Below, one piece after another: positions 11,115 through 21,392 of a DNA stretch of 64,000 nucleotides. Positions within the stretch are counted from its first letter, which is position 1; the number at the start of each line of letters is the position of its first letter. The notes under the pieces are model-generated. The model saw nothing but the letters and a program-made list of their open reading frames with translations, did no database searches and was not told where the DNA came from. The position numbers and the translations under genes are program-made. The stretch comes from Bursaphelenchus xylophilus (Eukaryota; Nematoda; Chromadorea; Rhabditida; Aphelenchoididae), in NCBI GenBank assembly GCA_904066235.2, contig CAJFCV020000005.1, forward strand, positions 10,597,501-10,661,500. The letters run 5' to 3'.

Positions 11115-11403
11115 ATGTGCGGCACCATGGCTGGAGACTTGTTACGGGACAGCTACGACGCGAGAAATTTTGCTGCAACAAATCCACATTATTTTCCCGA
11201 CAGACTGAGCAAAATAATGGGGATTCGTCGCGCCTTGGAATGTCCTTTCATCACTTTGCGACAGAAAATAATATGGATTTGTCGCGCCTTGGAAATGGCC
11301 TTTCTTTGCCTTGCGACACCTTGGCTGGTGACTTGTTACGCGACAGCTGCGACGCGAGAAATTTTGCTGCAACCAATCCACATTATTTTCCCGACAGACT
11401 GAT
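11115..11403. mobile_element. Composite of B-family MITE fragments, GTGG subtype
   Basis: Two nearly identical right halves (ending 11213 and 11402, each with ACGCGAGAAATTTTGCTGCA) flank two left fragments, so two or three copies inserted into or recombined with each other. Confidence 0.65.
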
Positions 11404-11794
11404 AACAAAGCCTTCTACTCCCTTGTTGTTACATCTAAATAATGAGATATATCGGTTTTCCCGACAGACTAATATATTTGTACATACATATAGTCGTCCG
11501 TTTCTTTACTTGATCCTTAAAAGGGCAGGGATACTCTCATGCTTTCATTATCCCGTTCACTGGTTTAATGGGGAAAATATTTACGAGTTCATCGTATTTC
11601 TTGCAATACTACTCTTCTTTTCATTTTAAGGCTGACTGCTCTTTTGATATTATTCACGCAAAAAAATACGGAATTTCCTTTCAGCTCCGCGAATCTTTCC
11701 GGGAGCTTTTCATGGGGCAATCTAGAGCTGTCGGGGGCCATTTAAAATTGAGATTTTTACAATTTTAGGGGAGAATAAGCAATTTTTTAGTTCC
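11404..11794. other. Unassigned stretch
   Basis: No coding or repeat signal seen except a lone CCCGACAGACT B-family tip at about 11460. Confidence 0.4.
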
Positions 11795-12284
11795 ATAAAG
11801 TGCATCGACATACACCTCTCTTCCGCACTGTGCATTTTGAGCTTTTTCGCACGCTTGTCGCTTTCGCACAGTGCAATTCGAATTTTTCTTTTTTCGCACC
11901 GTGCAAATCTCAGAAAAATCCGTTTGCACTGTGCAGAGATTTCTGTTTTTTTGCACAGTGCATTTTGAGCTTTTTCGCACGCTTGTCGCTTTCGCACAGT
12001 GCACTTTAAAAATTTTTTTTCGCACAGTGCATTTATTTTTTCCCACGCTTGTCGCCAACGCACAGTGCATTTTTCTCTTTATTTTTTTCGCACCGTGCGA
12101 ACCTCAGAAAAATCCGTTTGCACTGTGCAAATTCTTGTCGCAAAGTCGAAACTTGCTTCTGTCGCAGCGATATTTCGATGCACAGTGCGAAAGCGAAACA
12201 AGTGAGATGCACGGTGCAAAATGTGGGGGTTTTTGTGCAGTGCGGACTGCAAAAAATGTCCATGCACTTTATGAAAATACACAA
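11795..12284. repeat. E-family element with GCACNGTGC array, complete
   Basis: Terminal inverted repeat related to TTTTCATAAAGTGCATGGAC at both ends (11795 and 12285). Between them are about fifteen copies of the odd palindrome GCACNGTGC (N = A, T, G or C), spaced 20-60 bases apart by T-rich or A-rich linkers containing TTGTCGCCAACG and CAAACCTCAGAAAAATCCG-like blocks. Apparent ORFs here are only repeats of this motif. Confidence 0.8.
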
Positions 12285-12285
12285 T

Positions 12286-12420
12286 CAGTCTGTCGGGAAA
12301 ATAACGAGCACATTTTCGTTGCGCCAATCATGTCACTGAAGTAAAAAGAAGTTTGATTTTATCGCGACAAAAATGCGATTTTCATAGTAAAAGAGTGCTC
12401 ATTATTTTCCCGACAGACTG
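12286..12420. mobile_element. B-family MITE, GAGC subtype
   Basis: Complete, abutting the E-family element at 12285; interior shortened to about 95 bases. Confidence 0.75.
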
Positions 12421-12917
12421 TTAGTAAGCTATTTTAATTTCCATAAATGAGCCAATTTTCGCATTTGCACCCCATCTTTCACGGTTTCTGGCCCTTAAAA
12501 GGTCGTCCTATAAATCCTCAGCCTATAAATCCACCAGAAAGCCTTTTATCATCCCAAACAACCGAAAATATGACAAGCAGCCTGCACTTTTTCCTGTACG
12601 AGTTTCTCCCTCGGCTTTCCCATTTCTCCCTTCACCCGAAAACCTCGTTTTCCCCACTCGGTAAACGACCTTGAACAGCTCCATGCCGAAAAAATTCTAG
12701 CGACAACAAGAGGGGAAACGACGCAGCGATCCTTTTGCGCGCTGACCAAAAAAGTGAACGGTCGAAAAAATGGGTGCACTCTGTTGTGAAGGGGGTATTC
12801 GTTGGGTTTAAGTCAATGTTTTTGTAGTAAAATTGGGGGTGATGGGGGTGAAATACGACATATTTTTGATGAATGATTTTTTTGATGAGATTTGGAGAAG
12901 AGTAGTGATATTATTAT
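12421..12917. other. Unassigned stretch
   Basis: Pyrimidine-rich patches only; no supported gene. Confidence 0.4.
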
Positions 12918-13440
12918 TTTCATAAAGTGCATGGACATTTTTCCTTTTTTGCACAGTGCATTTTGAACCTTTTCCCACGCTTGTCGCCAAAGCACAGTGC
13001 ATTTTCCTTTTCGCACAGTGCATTAGTGCATTTTCTTTTTTGCACAGTGCATTTTGAACCTTTTCCCACGCTTGTCGCCAAAGCACAGTGCATTTTCCTT
13101 TTCGCACAGTGCATTAGTGCATTTTCTTTTTTGCACAGTGCATTTTGAATCTTTTCCCACGCTTGTCGCCAACGCACAGTGCATTTTCGTTTTCGCACAG
13201 TGCGTTTTCAATCTTTTCCCACACTTGTCGCCAACGCACAGTGCATTTTTGTTTTTCTCTTTTGCACAGTGCAAACCTCAAAAAAGCCGTTTGCACTGTG
13301 CAAATTCCTCCGCAGCGACGGAGTTGAAACTTGCTTATGTCGCAGCGATATTTCACCGCACAGTGCAATTTTTTTTCTTTTTTTTCGAAATTCACGGTGC
13401 GAAACTGGGGTTTTTTTGTGCACGGTGCGGGCGGCTCTCT
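12918..13440. repeat. E-family GCACNGTGC array
   Basis: Starts with TTTTCATAAAGTGCATGGAC. A roughly 103-base unit (CACAGTGCATTTTGAACC, CCCACGCTTGTCGCCAA, two further 9-mers) repeats about three times, followed by the family core TTGCTTATGTCGCAGCGATA at about 13331. The right terminal repeat is missing. Confidence 0.8.
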
Positions 13441-13659
13441 GGGCCGCAAAGATCGTTTAATATCTCGGCTGGGCTGGTGAAAGGTAAGCTAAAAATTTTT
13501 AGAAATGTATCTGTAGGGGTAGGCCGAAAATTTGTGGCAAATTTAGAGGAAGTTTGAAATTTGTTTTTGTTTTTGTTTTTTTTTTTTTTTTTTTGATTTT
13601 CCCCGTTTTTTAGTCTATTTGCTCATAAAAAAAGGCAAAAACACCTACTTCCAGCATTT

Positions 13660-13912
13660 TCATAAAGTGCGTAGGCTTGTTGCCTCCTGGCGAAAATCTC
13701 CAATTTTGCACAGTGCATTCCATTTTTTGAAAATTCTCGCATCGTGCATCAAAATATCGCCGATTCGCACAGTGCGAACCGCTTTTTTCATGTTTGCACG
13801 GTGCGAAAAAAATCGAACTGCACTGTGCGCGAGAAATAGAAGAAAAATGCGAAATGCACGGTGCGTTCGCGATAAAAAGCGAAAAAAATGTCTACGCACT
13901 TGATGGAAAAAC
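13660..13912. repeat. E-family element, short version
   Basis: TTTTCATAAAGTGCGTAGGC at the left and an inverse variant (GCACTTGATGGAAAA) at the right, with about eight GCACNGTGC copies between. Confidence 0.7.
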
Positions 13913-14290
13913 TAGTAGCTCGTATTTTACAAATAATCTCAAATATTTTTTCCCCAATTTTTTCGTTCTGCACAGTGCCATGCTCCATTCTCTATTATAT
14001 GTAATATCCAAATTTCCCATTCCCAATTGTTTTTTATTGCGCAAACGCCGGCTTCCGTGCGCTTTTCCCGCCTGAATCCAGGTCATTTTGCGTTTTTAAT
14101 CCCTTTCCCGTTGACTCCAAATATAATACGTATACTCGACAATTGGTTTCCCTCCAAGACTTTTCCAAATTACAGGGTTCAGTTTTGTCGCGGGCTTGTT
14201 GACTTTTTGATGTCTGGGGGTTTGAAGAGGCGGATGTTTGGTGACTTAATATATCGTATAGTTTACGACGGCGTATTTTACAAAATAAAT
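13913..14290. other. Unassigned stretch
   Basis: One isolated GCACAGTGC at about 13971; nothing else recognised. Confidence 0.4.
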
Positions 14291-14292
14291 AT

Positions 14293-14440
14293 CAACTTGT
14301 CGGGAAAATAATGTAGATTTTTTGCGCCTTCAAATTGCCCATCATCGCTTTTGGAGGGCTTGCTGCAGCTGGGCATTTCGTGGGCGCCGAGACAAGATAT
14401 TTTGCTTCGACAAATCCACATTATTTTCCCGACAGTATAA
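14293..14440. mobile_element. B-family MITE, GTGG subtype
   Basis: CTTGTCGGGAAAATAATGTA to AATCCACATTATTTTCCCGA; near-complete termini. Confidence 0.7.
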
Positions 14441-14467
14441 GTTCAAAATTGAAGAACAAATATTTTC

Positions 14468-14720
14468 GCTTTGCACCGTGCAATTTCATCATTTTAGCAC
14501 CGTGCAATAGGCTTTTTCTGGCTGTCGCTTGCACCCTGACGTTTTTTGCACAGTGCAAACACAAAGAAACCCAACATCAAGAAGTCATTTCGGCGACACG
14601 CACTGTGCGAAAACAAAAGTTCACCTTGCACTGTGCAATTTCTTGGTCTTCGCACCGTGCAAAAGGCTTTCTTTGGCTTTTGGCTGCCACTCGCATCTTG
14701 ACATTTTTTGCATAGTCTAT
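14468..14720. repeat. E-family GCACNGTGC cluster
   Basis: About seven copies of the 9-mer. Segments such as AAAAGTTCACCTTGCACTG recur near 48420 and 49760, a sub-lineage of this family. Confidence 0.6.
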
Positions 14721-14758
14721 GTCGCCGAACTCACCGGCACGGCTTTACAAGCGAGCTA

Positions 14759-14914
14759 TCAGTCTGTCGGGAAAATAATGAGCACCCTGTCGCATTGAAA
14801 ATCGCATCGGCGCCGAGAAAATAAATTGTGTTGCGGAAAAATCGAATTTCTTTTCGCTTCAGCGACATAGTCGTCGGAACAAAATTTTGCTCATAATTTT
14901 CCCGACAGACTGAT
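14759..14914. mobile_element. B-family MITE, GAGC subtype
   Basis: Complete, with ATATCAG-type tips on both sides. Confidence 0.8.
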
Positions 14915-14918
14915 ATAA

Positions 14919-15062
14919 ACCTGTCGGGAAAATAATATGGATTTGTCGTAGCAAAAAGTCTCGTCGCTTCGCGCTTCAAATCTCCAGCCGCGGCTAGTCG
15001 TTGCAAAGCGATGATGGGCGATTCCAAGGCGCGACAAGTCCACATTATTTTCCCGACAGACT
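14919..15062. mobile_element. B-family MITE, GTGG subtype
   Basis: Follows the previous copy after about 5 bases; contains the GCAAAGCGATGATGGGCGAT block inverted with respect to the copy at 3891. Confidence 0.8.
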
Positions 15063-15563
15063 CACAAGAATTAAGGAGGCTTCAAATTCACTAGGAGGCC
15101 TTTTAAAATCACGATGCAAGTTTTTTCCGTGAGATTCAAGTCATAGTTTCTGCGTCTTTGTTGTTGTACATAGAGCCTTTTGATGTGTGTTTTTAGACTG
15201 TTTTCTAATCCCTGACTTCTGGTTTATGTAATCTCAAAGGCTTATAATACTCTGTTTTTTATACTTCTTTACAAATCAAAAGCTGATTACTGTTATTTTT
15301 TCCACTTACATTATATTTAATAACGTATCATGTACATATACATGTATATGTGTCCTAAATACTCATAATTTTTGTCTTTATATGTGTCCTAAATGTCCCA
15401 TCATTTACGCCTCTTTACCTTGCACTTGACTACGTCTGATTTTTTTACACATAAACATACATACCACAAGTTCTAAACGACAATTTCCAGGGCATTTCCA
15501 CTGCATTTGATCTCATTTCCCCCCATTTTTGTGCCACACTTTGCACTCTGAGCAAGTGCACGA
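15063..15563. other. Upstream region of the claudin-like gene
   Basis: AT-rich with short TA-rich direct repeats (ATGTGTCCTAAAT twice at about 15347-15395). No clear TATA box or trans-splice acceptor was identified. Confidence 0.4.
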
Positions 15564-17565
15564 ATGTCGGCCTCCAATGCGGCCCGATTTACTCGAGTGA
15601 TCGCAGTGGTCATATCACTCTTCCTGCTGGTCACGGGGCTGATTTTGAACGCCATTGGAGCGCTGAGTCCGTCATGGCAAGTTGTGGACATTCGGGAGTT
15701 CCAGGCGGAACATCATGTAAGATTTTAGCGCTTTTTTTGTTTTAAAAATATGTTCTTTTAAAAATAATTTTGAAAAATCCCGCCTATTATCCAGACATTC
15801 CAACGTTGCGACTTATATTTCAAATTCTTCAATTTTCAGCACGGCCTGTGGCTCGATTGCACCCGCGCCGATCGCGCTTTCATGTCGCCGAATCGACTGG
15901 TCGACAAAAGTCCTCTCCACTGCACCTACAAGTTTGATCAAAACGCGGCTCAGGTGCTAGACGAGAGCCAACGCGATGCGGATGCGCACTCGTCCGCCGC
16001 CGAAGCGGAACATCATCACTTCTACGGCTGGCACAAGGCCGTCCTCCTCTTCATTGTGCTGTCGTTCGGGGCGGGCTGCATGGCCGTCATGGTGGGGTTC
16101 TGTTCGCCGTGTGCGCCGGCCTACGCGCTGATCTACGCGTTCTTGAATTTCACAACTTGTAAGTTCTTCAGTTTGAATGGGCTTCACAATATTTAGGGTA
16201 AAATATGTCCTCCTGAGGTTCGCGTGAAAAAAATGAGAAAAAGACCATTTTGTCGGGAAAATAATATGGATTTGTCGCCCCTTTGAATCGCCCATGATTG
16301 CCTTGCGACGGCTAGATGGAGGTTTGGCGCGCGACTGCGTCAAAAGGCAACATATTAGGGTGTCCCATAAGTCTTGCAAATTTTTGGGTTTAAGATTGAA
16401 CGTCTCATTTCTAACCACGTGGCCACCGGGCAAATACTTAACATTCTTTAATATCATCCAGTTTTGGGAAGCGTTAGGAAACCGATCCCGTTCTTTGTTA
16501 AGTGAGGCTGCACCTTTGCAACCACACTTTTTAATAAATCTACTGGGTGCTCTGTTTTTAAATATCTTTCCACTGAATTAGAGCTTATGACGCTGTCCGC
16601 ACGTTCCTTGTATCAGGCGTCATGGTGAATATCACGATGTACACACTTTTGCGTATAAAATCTTTTTGAGGGTGGTTTCTCAGGTCGCGCGGTTACCATA
16701 ATGAAAATAGCATTAGATGTATGCGTTTTAAGTACAATCCACATTATTCTCCCGGCAGACTGATAGTGAAGTGCCCGTTACAAAATCTCAGTTGATGATG
16801 ATTCTTGTTTCGCGATGTTTCCGTTGTACGGTGCAAAATAAGAGCTTTTGCACGGCGCCACAAAAAGTCTGCGCATTTTTGACAAAGCGTTGCATGAAGA
16901 TGGGTTTTGTGGTACGGAGGTCGGTTGTTGCATAAAATTCGCTCTGTTGGCTTCTAAAAATGCTTGTTATAGACAAGTATTGTCTTGCGCAGGCTCACTG
17001 AAAAAATAAATGTCAGTATGTCGGGAAAATAATGAGCATTGTGTCGATGAACTGAAAAGCAATTTGATTTGACAGCGACACAATTCATTTTCTCGGCGGC
17101 GATGCGATTTTCGATCCGACAGTGCTCATTATTTTCCCGACAGACTAATAGTACTTTCGATATTCAATATAAATCATGTGGTTGGCAAAAATGATATATT
17201 TTTACTGCAGGGTTTGGCGGAGCCTGCGCCGTTGCGATCTTCTTCTTTGCGGCGCATCGAGTGGACGCCCGGTTTGTTCAAGGGCTGGTTGCCACGTATG
17301 AGGTAAGTCAACTTCTTTTTTTGCCTTTTTAAAGCTTTTTATTTACCACCATCATTTCTACTTTTCATAATTTCTATTCCAGCAATCAATCGGATCTGCA
17401 TTTTACTTCTACACCATCGGCGTCATCCTCCACTTTTTCGTCTTCATTCTCAGCGTCATCACGGCGTATCAGGCGGTCCGCCGCGGCGATGGCGACGATG
17501 AGTTGCCCATCCGAGAGCTGGCTCCCCTTTATCGACATCAAATGTACGGAAAGACGGCGGTTTGA
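15564..17565 (+). CDS. Claudin/PMP22-like four-transmembrane protein
   Basis: Four exons: 15564-15716, 15840-16158, 17211-17302 and 17383-17565, giving 248 residues with phases consistent at every join. TM1 is about residues 11-33 (VIAVVISLFLLVTGLILNAI). The first extracellular loop carries the claudin signature: a Trp in SPSWQ, then GLWLDC across the exon 1/2 join, then a second Cys in LHC. Two further hydrophobic helices follow (VLLFIVLSFGAGCMAVMVG and the FGGACAVAIFFF region), then a last TM (FYFYTIGVILHFFVFILSVI) and a short cytoplasmic tail ending GKTAV, which looks like a PDZ ligand. Claudin-family proteins act at cell junctions or as channel modulators in nematode epithelia. The His/Asp-rich loop around residue 100 and the wide spacing between the two loop cysteines are unusual. 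Intron 2 is about 1 kb and filled with two B-family MITEs. The exact family member cannot be named from sequence alone. Confidence 0.8.
16249..16764. mobile_element. B-family MITE (GTGG) with nested insertion
   Basis: The left half ends at about 16348 and the right tip is at about 16735-16764. It lies in intron 2 of the claudin-like gene. Confidence 0.6.
16349..16730 (+). mobile_element. Possible mariner-type fragment
   Basis: Begins TTAGGGTGTCCCATAAGTCT, which resembles the terminal repeat of mariner-type transposons. No transposase frame and no matching right end were found, so the assignment is tentative. Confidence 0.3.
16825..16862. repeat. Small E-family remnant
   Basis: Diverged 9-mers (TACGGTGCA, GCACGGCGC) in the claudin intron. 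Confidence 0.35.
17013..17148. mobile_element. B-family MITE, GAGC subtype
   Basis: Complete; lies 60 bases before exon 3 of the claudin-like gene. Confidence 0.75.
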
Positions 17566-17610
17566 GGAGCCATGACCAAGTATAATATCATCAAACAGCG
17601 TATAGGGAAA

Positions 17611-18048
17611 AGTTTACAGTACTCCGAGTGCGACGCTCGGATTTTCCTCAAATTTTACGTACAATTTGGGCATGGGGCACGTATTAATTGCTGAAAATTT
17701 TAGCTCGCCCTTTGCAAGCGCGGCTGAGATATTCAACGATCTTTGCGGCCGAGAGAGTAGGCGAAATGCGGAGAGCGGTCAGACAAAAGCTCTTTTTGGC
17801 CGTATCTTTGGCAGTTTTGCGCGGAAAAAATTGATTTTTTGTGGAAATATTACTCTGTACAGTAGAAATAGATACGATATTTTTTGTGCCAAAATTCGCA
17901 AAAAAATTTTTCCTTTTCTTTCAAATCTCAACTAAAAAATCAATTGCCTAGCTAAAAGTCTCGTATATGCTCTAGAAAAAATCATTCTAAATGTTTACCA
18001 AGTCTCATCAAGATCTGAGCGTCGCATTTGGGGTGCTTCCCTTGTAAA
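17611..18048. mobile_element. C-family element, complete
   Basis: Left end CTCCGAGTGCGACGCTC and right end GAGCGTCGCATTTGG form the terminal inverted repeat. The interior carries AGCTCGCCCTTTGC and GCGCGGAAAAAATTGATTTT. About 440 bases, non-coding. It lies directly downstream of the claudin-like stop codon. Confidence 0.75.
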
Positions 18049-18168
18049 TCGTAAAAAATTTGAGAACTAAAATCGCCATAATTTTTGCGGCATAATATTT
18101 GTTTCGTTTTAAAAAAACTACTTTATTGTTAAAGTCCATTACTTTTTTATATTATTTTTTATTTTATC

Positions 18169-18313
18169 AGTCTGTCGGGAAAATAATGAACATCGAAAAT
18201 CGCATCGCCCACGGGAAAAATGAATTGTGTCGCGACAAAATCAAACTGCTTTTTTTAATTGAACGACAAGATTTTCGATGCGAAATTGTGCTTATTATTT
18301 TCCCGACAGGCTG
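18169..18313. mobile_element. B-family MITE, GAGC subtype
   Basis: Complete termini; interior shortened. Confidence 0.75.
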
Positions 18314-19210
18314 AAGAATTTTTTTTTAACTTTATTGTTTTTGTTTGTACATAACGTCATTGTCAAGTAAAGAATAAAAAAAATATATCATAAAAAATAA
18401 ACTACCCGGATCGCGCGAATTGAACGAAATGAACATTAGAAATGTCCATGCACTTTATGAAAATGCTAATAGAAGCGAGCCTAGCCTATTTTTTATATCA
18501 CGACTTTTTCTCCCTTCTAGTATAATTTGAATAAACAACAAAACTCACTGCGAATTTGCCACCTTTGCTGCATACAAAACAGCCCCAGAGTATCGCTTTT
18601 CCAGTCGCCATAGAAAAGGAGTTCTAGAATCTAAAGAGTTTGGGGGCTCGGAACGCCTTTTTAACGAGGATTCCGCTGGCTAATAACTAATTAACCATCC
18701 TTCGAGAGCCCTCCGTAACGCTTACGTAAAATCGCTCAGCGGCTCTCGTGCAGAGCGCAGCCACATGCCGCCGTACGTATTTGTTGTTTTTTTGGAGGGC
18801 GATGATTTTGGGAGATGTTATGAGTTTATGAGTTTTAGATTTTTTGAAGGTATTTAGTAAATAAGAGGCTTGAAATCCGTCACTACAGCCCCATGCGGGC
18901 TGTATGTTAATTTCAAAAATTGCGGCTAGATCATTGCTAGTAGAGGTGAGAAATTCTTCAATCAGACAGAAGGTTGACGGATTTTCGGTCACTTTCAATA
19001 TTAGCATTTTGTTGGCGATAGTGCCAAATTTGCATAATGGATTCGGCTATAAAAGCCACAAGAATACACTTTTTGTCTCATTCTTTTTTGTCTTTTGAGG
19101 AATAAACTCTCCGTCTTGACCGGTCGACTACTCTTTGCCGTTATCCTCTCGTCTCTCGACTACCAAATCTCCTTGCCGTTGTCTTTCGTTATATGGGGAC
19201 TCAGCCGGTT
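18314..19210. other. Unassigned stretch
   Basis: Contains one solo E-family terminus (TGTCCATGCACTTTATGAAA at about 18447). No supported gene. Confidence 0.4.
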
Positions 19211-19212
19211 GT

Positions 19213-19530
19213 CCATCACAAAGTGCATGGACATTTTTTCGCTTTCAGACAGTACACAGTTCATCTTGAATTTTCATCGTCAAAACACTGTAGATTTTTG
19301 CCTTTGCGCATGATGCAAGCTTCAAAAAATCCGATTGCTCTGTGCATATTTTTGAGCAACCCGCAGTTGAGAAGCTTACGTCACAGCGATACTTCAAAGG
19401 CGCAGTGCAAAACCAAGAATTTTTGGTTCGTCTATTAGCATTTTCATAAAGTGCATGGACTTTTCGTATTATAAAATTGCACTGTGCAGGAAGTGCAAGA
19501 AGGTGAACTGCACAATGCATTTGATTTTTC
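19213..19530. repeat. E-family element, eroded
   Basis: AAAGTGCATGGACATTTTT near 19217, the core GTCACAGCGATACTTCAAAG at about 19380, and a second terminus TTTTCATAAAGTGCATGGAC at about 19440. Many of the 9-mers are mutated. Confidence 0.6.
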
Positions 19531-19561
19531 AAACAAAATCGCTGCGTAGCATGCTTTTTCT

Positions 19562-19718
19562 ATCAGTCTGTCGGGAAAATAACGGTGGGTTGTCGCAGCG
19601 AAACGTCCCGCCTCGTCGCAGCCGCGCACCAAAACCCCAGCCGCGGCTTGCCGTCGCAAAGCGATGATGGGCGATTCCAAGGTGCGCCCATCCGCCATTA
19701 TTTTCCCGACAGACTGAT
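19562..19718. mobile_element. B-family MITE, variant GTGG interior
   Basis: Left end continues ACGGTGGG and right end CCGCCATTATTTTCCCGACA, a variant of the GTGG subtype with a higher G+C interior. Confidence 0.75.
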
Positions 19719-19894
19719 ATAGCGGCGCTGCGATTGACCGACCAACATTTGATATGCAAGCAAGCAAAAAATCTCGCATATAACTTTCATCAAAATCAGC
19801 GCATCCAGTTTTGTAATGTTCTCATAAATCCCCATACGTATCTTTGATTTCTTGAGCACGTCGTATTTTACCAATCCCAAAATTTCTGACATAC

Positions 19895-20784
19895 AGGGTC
19901 TTTCAAGAAATGTGCAGGATAGTAGGAGGCTATAACCTTCGGCGGAGGCGGCGCAGAGAGTTCGTTTTTGGAATATGTATTTTTCAGTGACATTATTTTT
20001 TGCCTACGAAATAACAAGCTTTTAGAGTGCAAACTGAGGTCGCTACGACCTTCTGAAGTAAAGGCATCTCTACCCCGAAAACCAGGGTTTTTCGTTTGAA
20101 AATGATAGAGAAATTTCAGAGTTTTTCGGTCGAAAATCACCGAGAAATGTCGGGTTTTTTGGGGGGTTTCGATAGAGCTGACGTTGAAAACAGGGAAGGG
20201 TATTGCCAACACGTTGAAAATTAAGCAAATATTCGGCTGCTCTTCATTCTGACACTTTGGCTAGCCAACCAGTTTTTGTTAGCAGTTTAAAAGTTTGGTT
20301 GTCATTCCTGTCCTTTGACGCCCATTACACCCTTTGACTAGTTTTTATAAGACTTCACAGCCATTCTGGTGCCTTGGCTAGCCGATTCCAGGTTCCTCAA
20401 ATCCCTAAATGACGTCACGCTTCTTCGCGGAAGATACCGAAAAATAAACTCGAAATCTGCCCCAAGTTGAGGCTAGCCGAATATTTGCTAAATTTCCAAC
20501 GTGTTGGCAACATCCTTCCCTTTTTTCAACGTCAACTCTATCGGAACCCCTGAAAAAATCCGACATTTCTTGGTGATTTTCAACCGAAAAAACCTGGTTT
20601 TCGGGGTAGAGATGCCTCTACTTCAGAAGGTCGTAGCGACCTCAGTTTGCACTCTAAAAGCTTGTTATTTCGTAGGCAAAAAATAATGTCACTGAAAAAT
20701 ACATATTCCAAAAACGAACTCTCTGCGCCGCCTCCGCCGAAGGTTATAGCCTCCTACTTTCCTGCACATTTCTTGAAAGACCCT
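19895..20784. mobile_element. Foldback element with AGGGTCTTTCAAGAAATGTG ends
   Basis: The first roughly 310 bases are repeated inverted at 20500-20784, including GGCGGAGGCGGCGCAGAGAG and CTTTTAGAGTGCAAACTGAG. The central 270 bases are unique and non-coding. Confidence 0.8.
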
Positions 20785-21119
20785 TTATTTTAACAATGTA
20801 AAAAATGTGATCTTTATCACAACTTGACTATCTCAACAGATGTTGCAAACCCCTCAAAACCCCCTTTATCTTCGCTCCCTTCATCCCCTTGGCCACTTCA
20901 AAAATGTTGTCTTGTCCAGACGATTTTGTGGTTCAAAGTGCGATCTTGCGGGGTTACAGGATCTCTCGAAAGCTCGCGGGAAATTCCTCAAAGATTTCTT
21001 TTTTGCTTTTTAAACCCCCTCGAGGACTTGTGAAGTCCCATTGTGAGCGAATTTTAGTTTGTTTTTTAATTTATTTTTATTGTTGCTTCCGATGAAGTGC
21101 CGACGTAATATTAAATACG
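20785..21119. other. Unassigned stretch
   Basis: No gene or known repeat recognised. Confidence 0.4.
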
Positions 21120-21269
21120 TTTGTCGGGAAAGCAATGAACAGTCTGTCGTAGCGAAAATCACATCGCTTGGGAGAAAATGAATCGTGTCGCGGAAAAATC
21201 GAATTGCTTTTCAATTCAGCGACGCGTTCGGCGCAACGACAGAATGTTCATTATTTTCCCGACACCCTT
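21119..21269. mobile_element. B-family MITE, GAGC-like variant
   Basis: TTGTCGGGAAAGCAATGAAC at the left; GTTCATTATTTTCCCGACA at the right. The terminus has AAC where most copies have AGC. Confidence 0.65.
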
Positions 21270-21392
21270 CATTAATTTTATGAGGATTTTGCCGCCGACT
21301 GTGATAGGGGCATATGAAAGTGACACTGCGCATAGACTTTTTGTCGCGGCGCACACTGCAGCACGCTCTTTTAGTCGAACGCAGCGGGAATC

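Noticed and set aside
11722..13557. ORFs with repeated HCAL/CTVQ/NALC-type peptides
   Set aside because: They are translations of the GCACNGTGC array, which lacks stop codons in several frames; no independent coding signal.
16294..16581. Transposase fragment in the mariner-like piece
   Set aside because: The translated frame shows no DDE/D motif or helix-turn-helix; only the terminal sequence is suggestive.
17666..17935. ORF in the C-family element downstream of the claudin-like gene
   Set aside because: The same sequence recurs in other C copies with stops and frameshifts; non-coding repeat.
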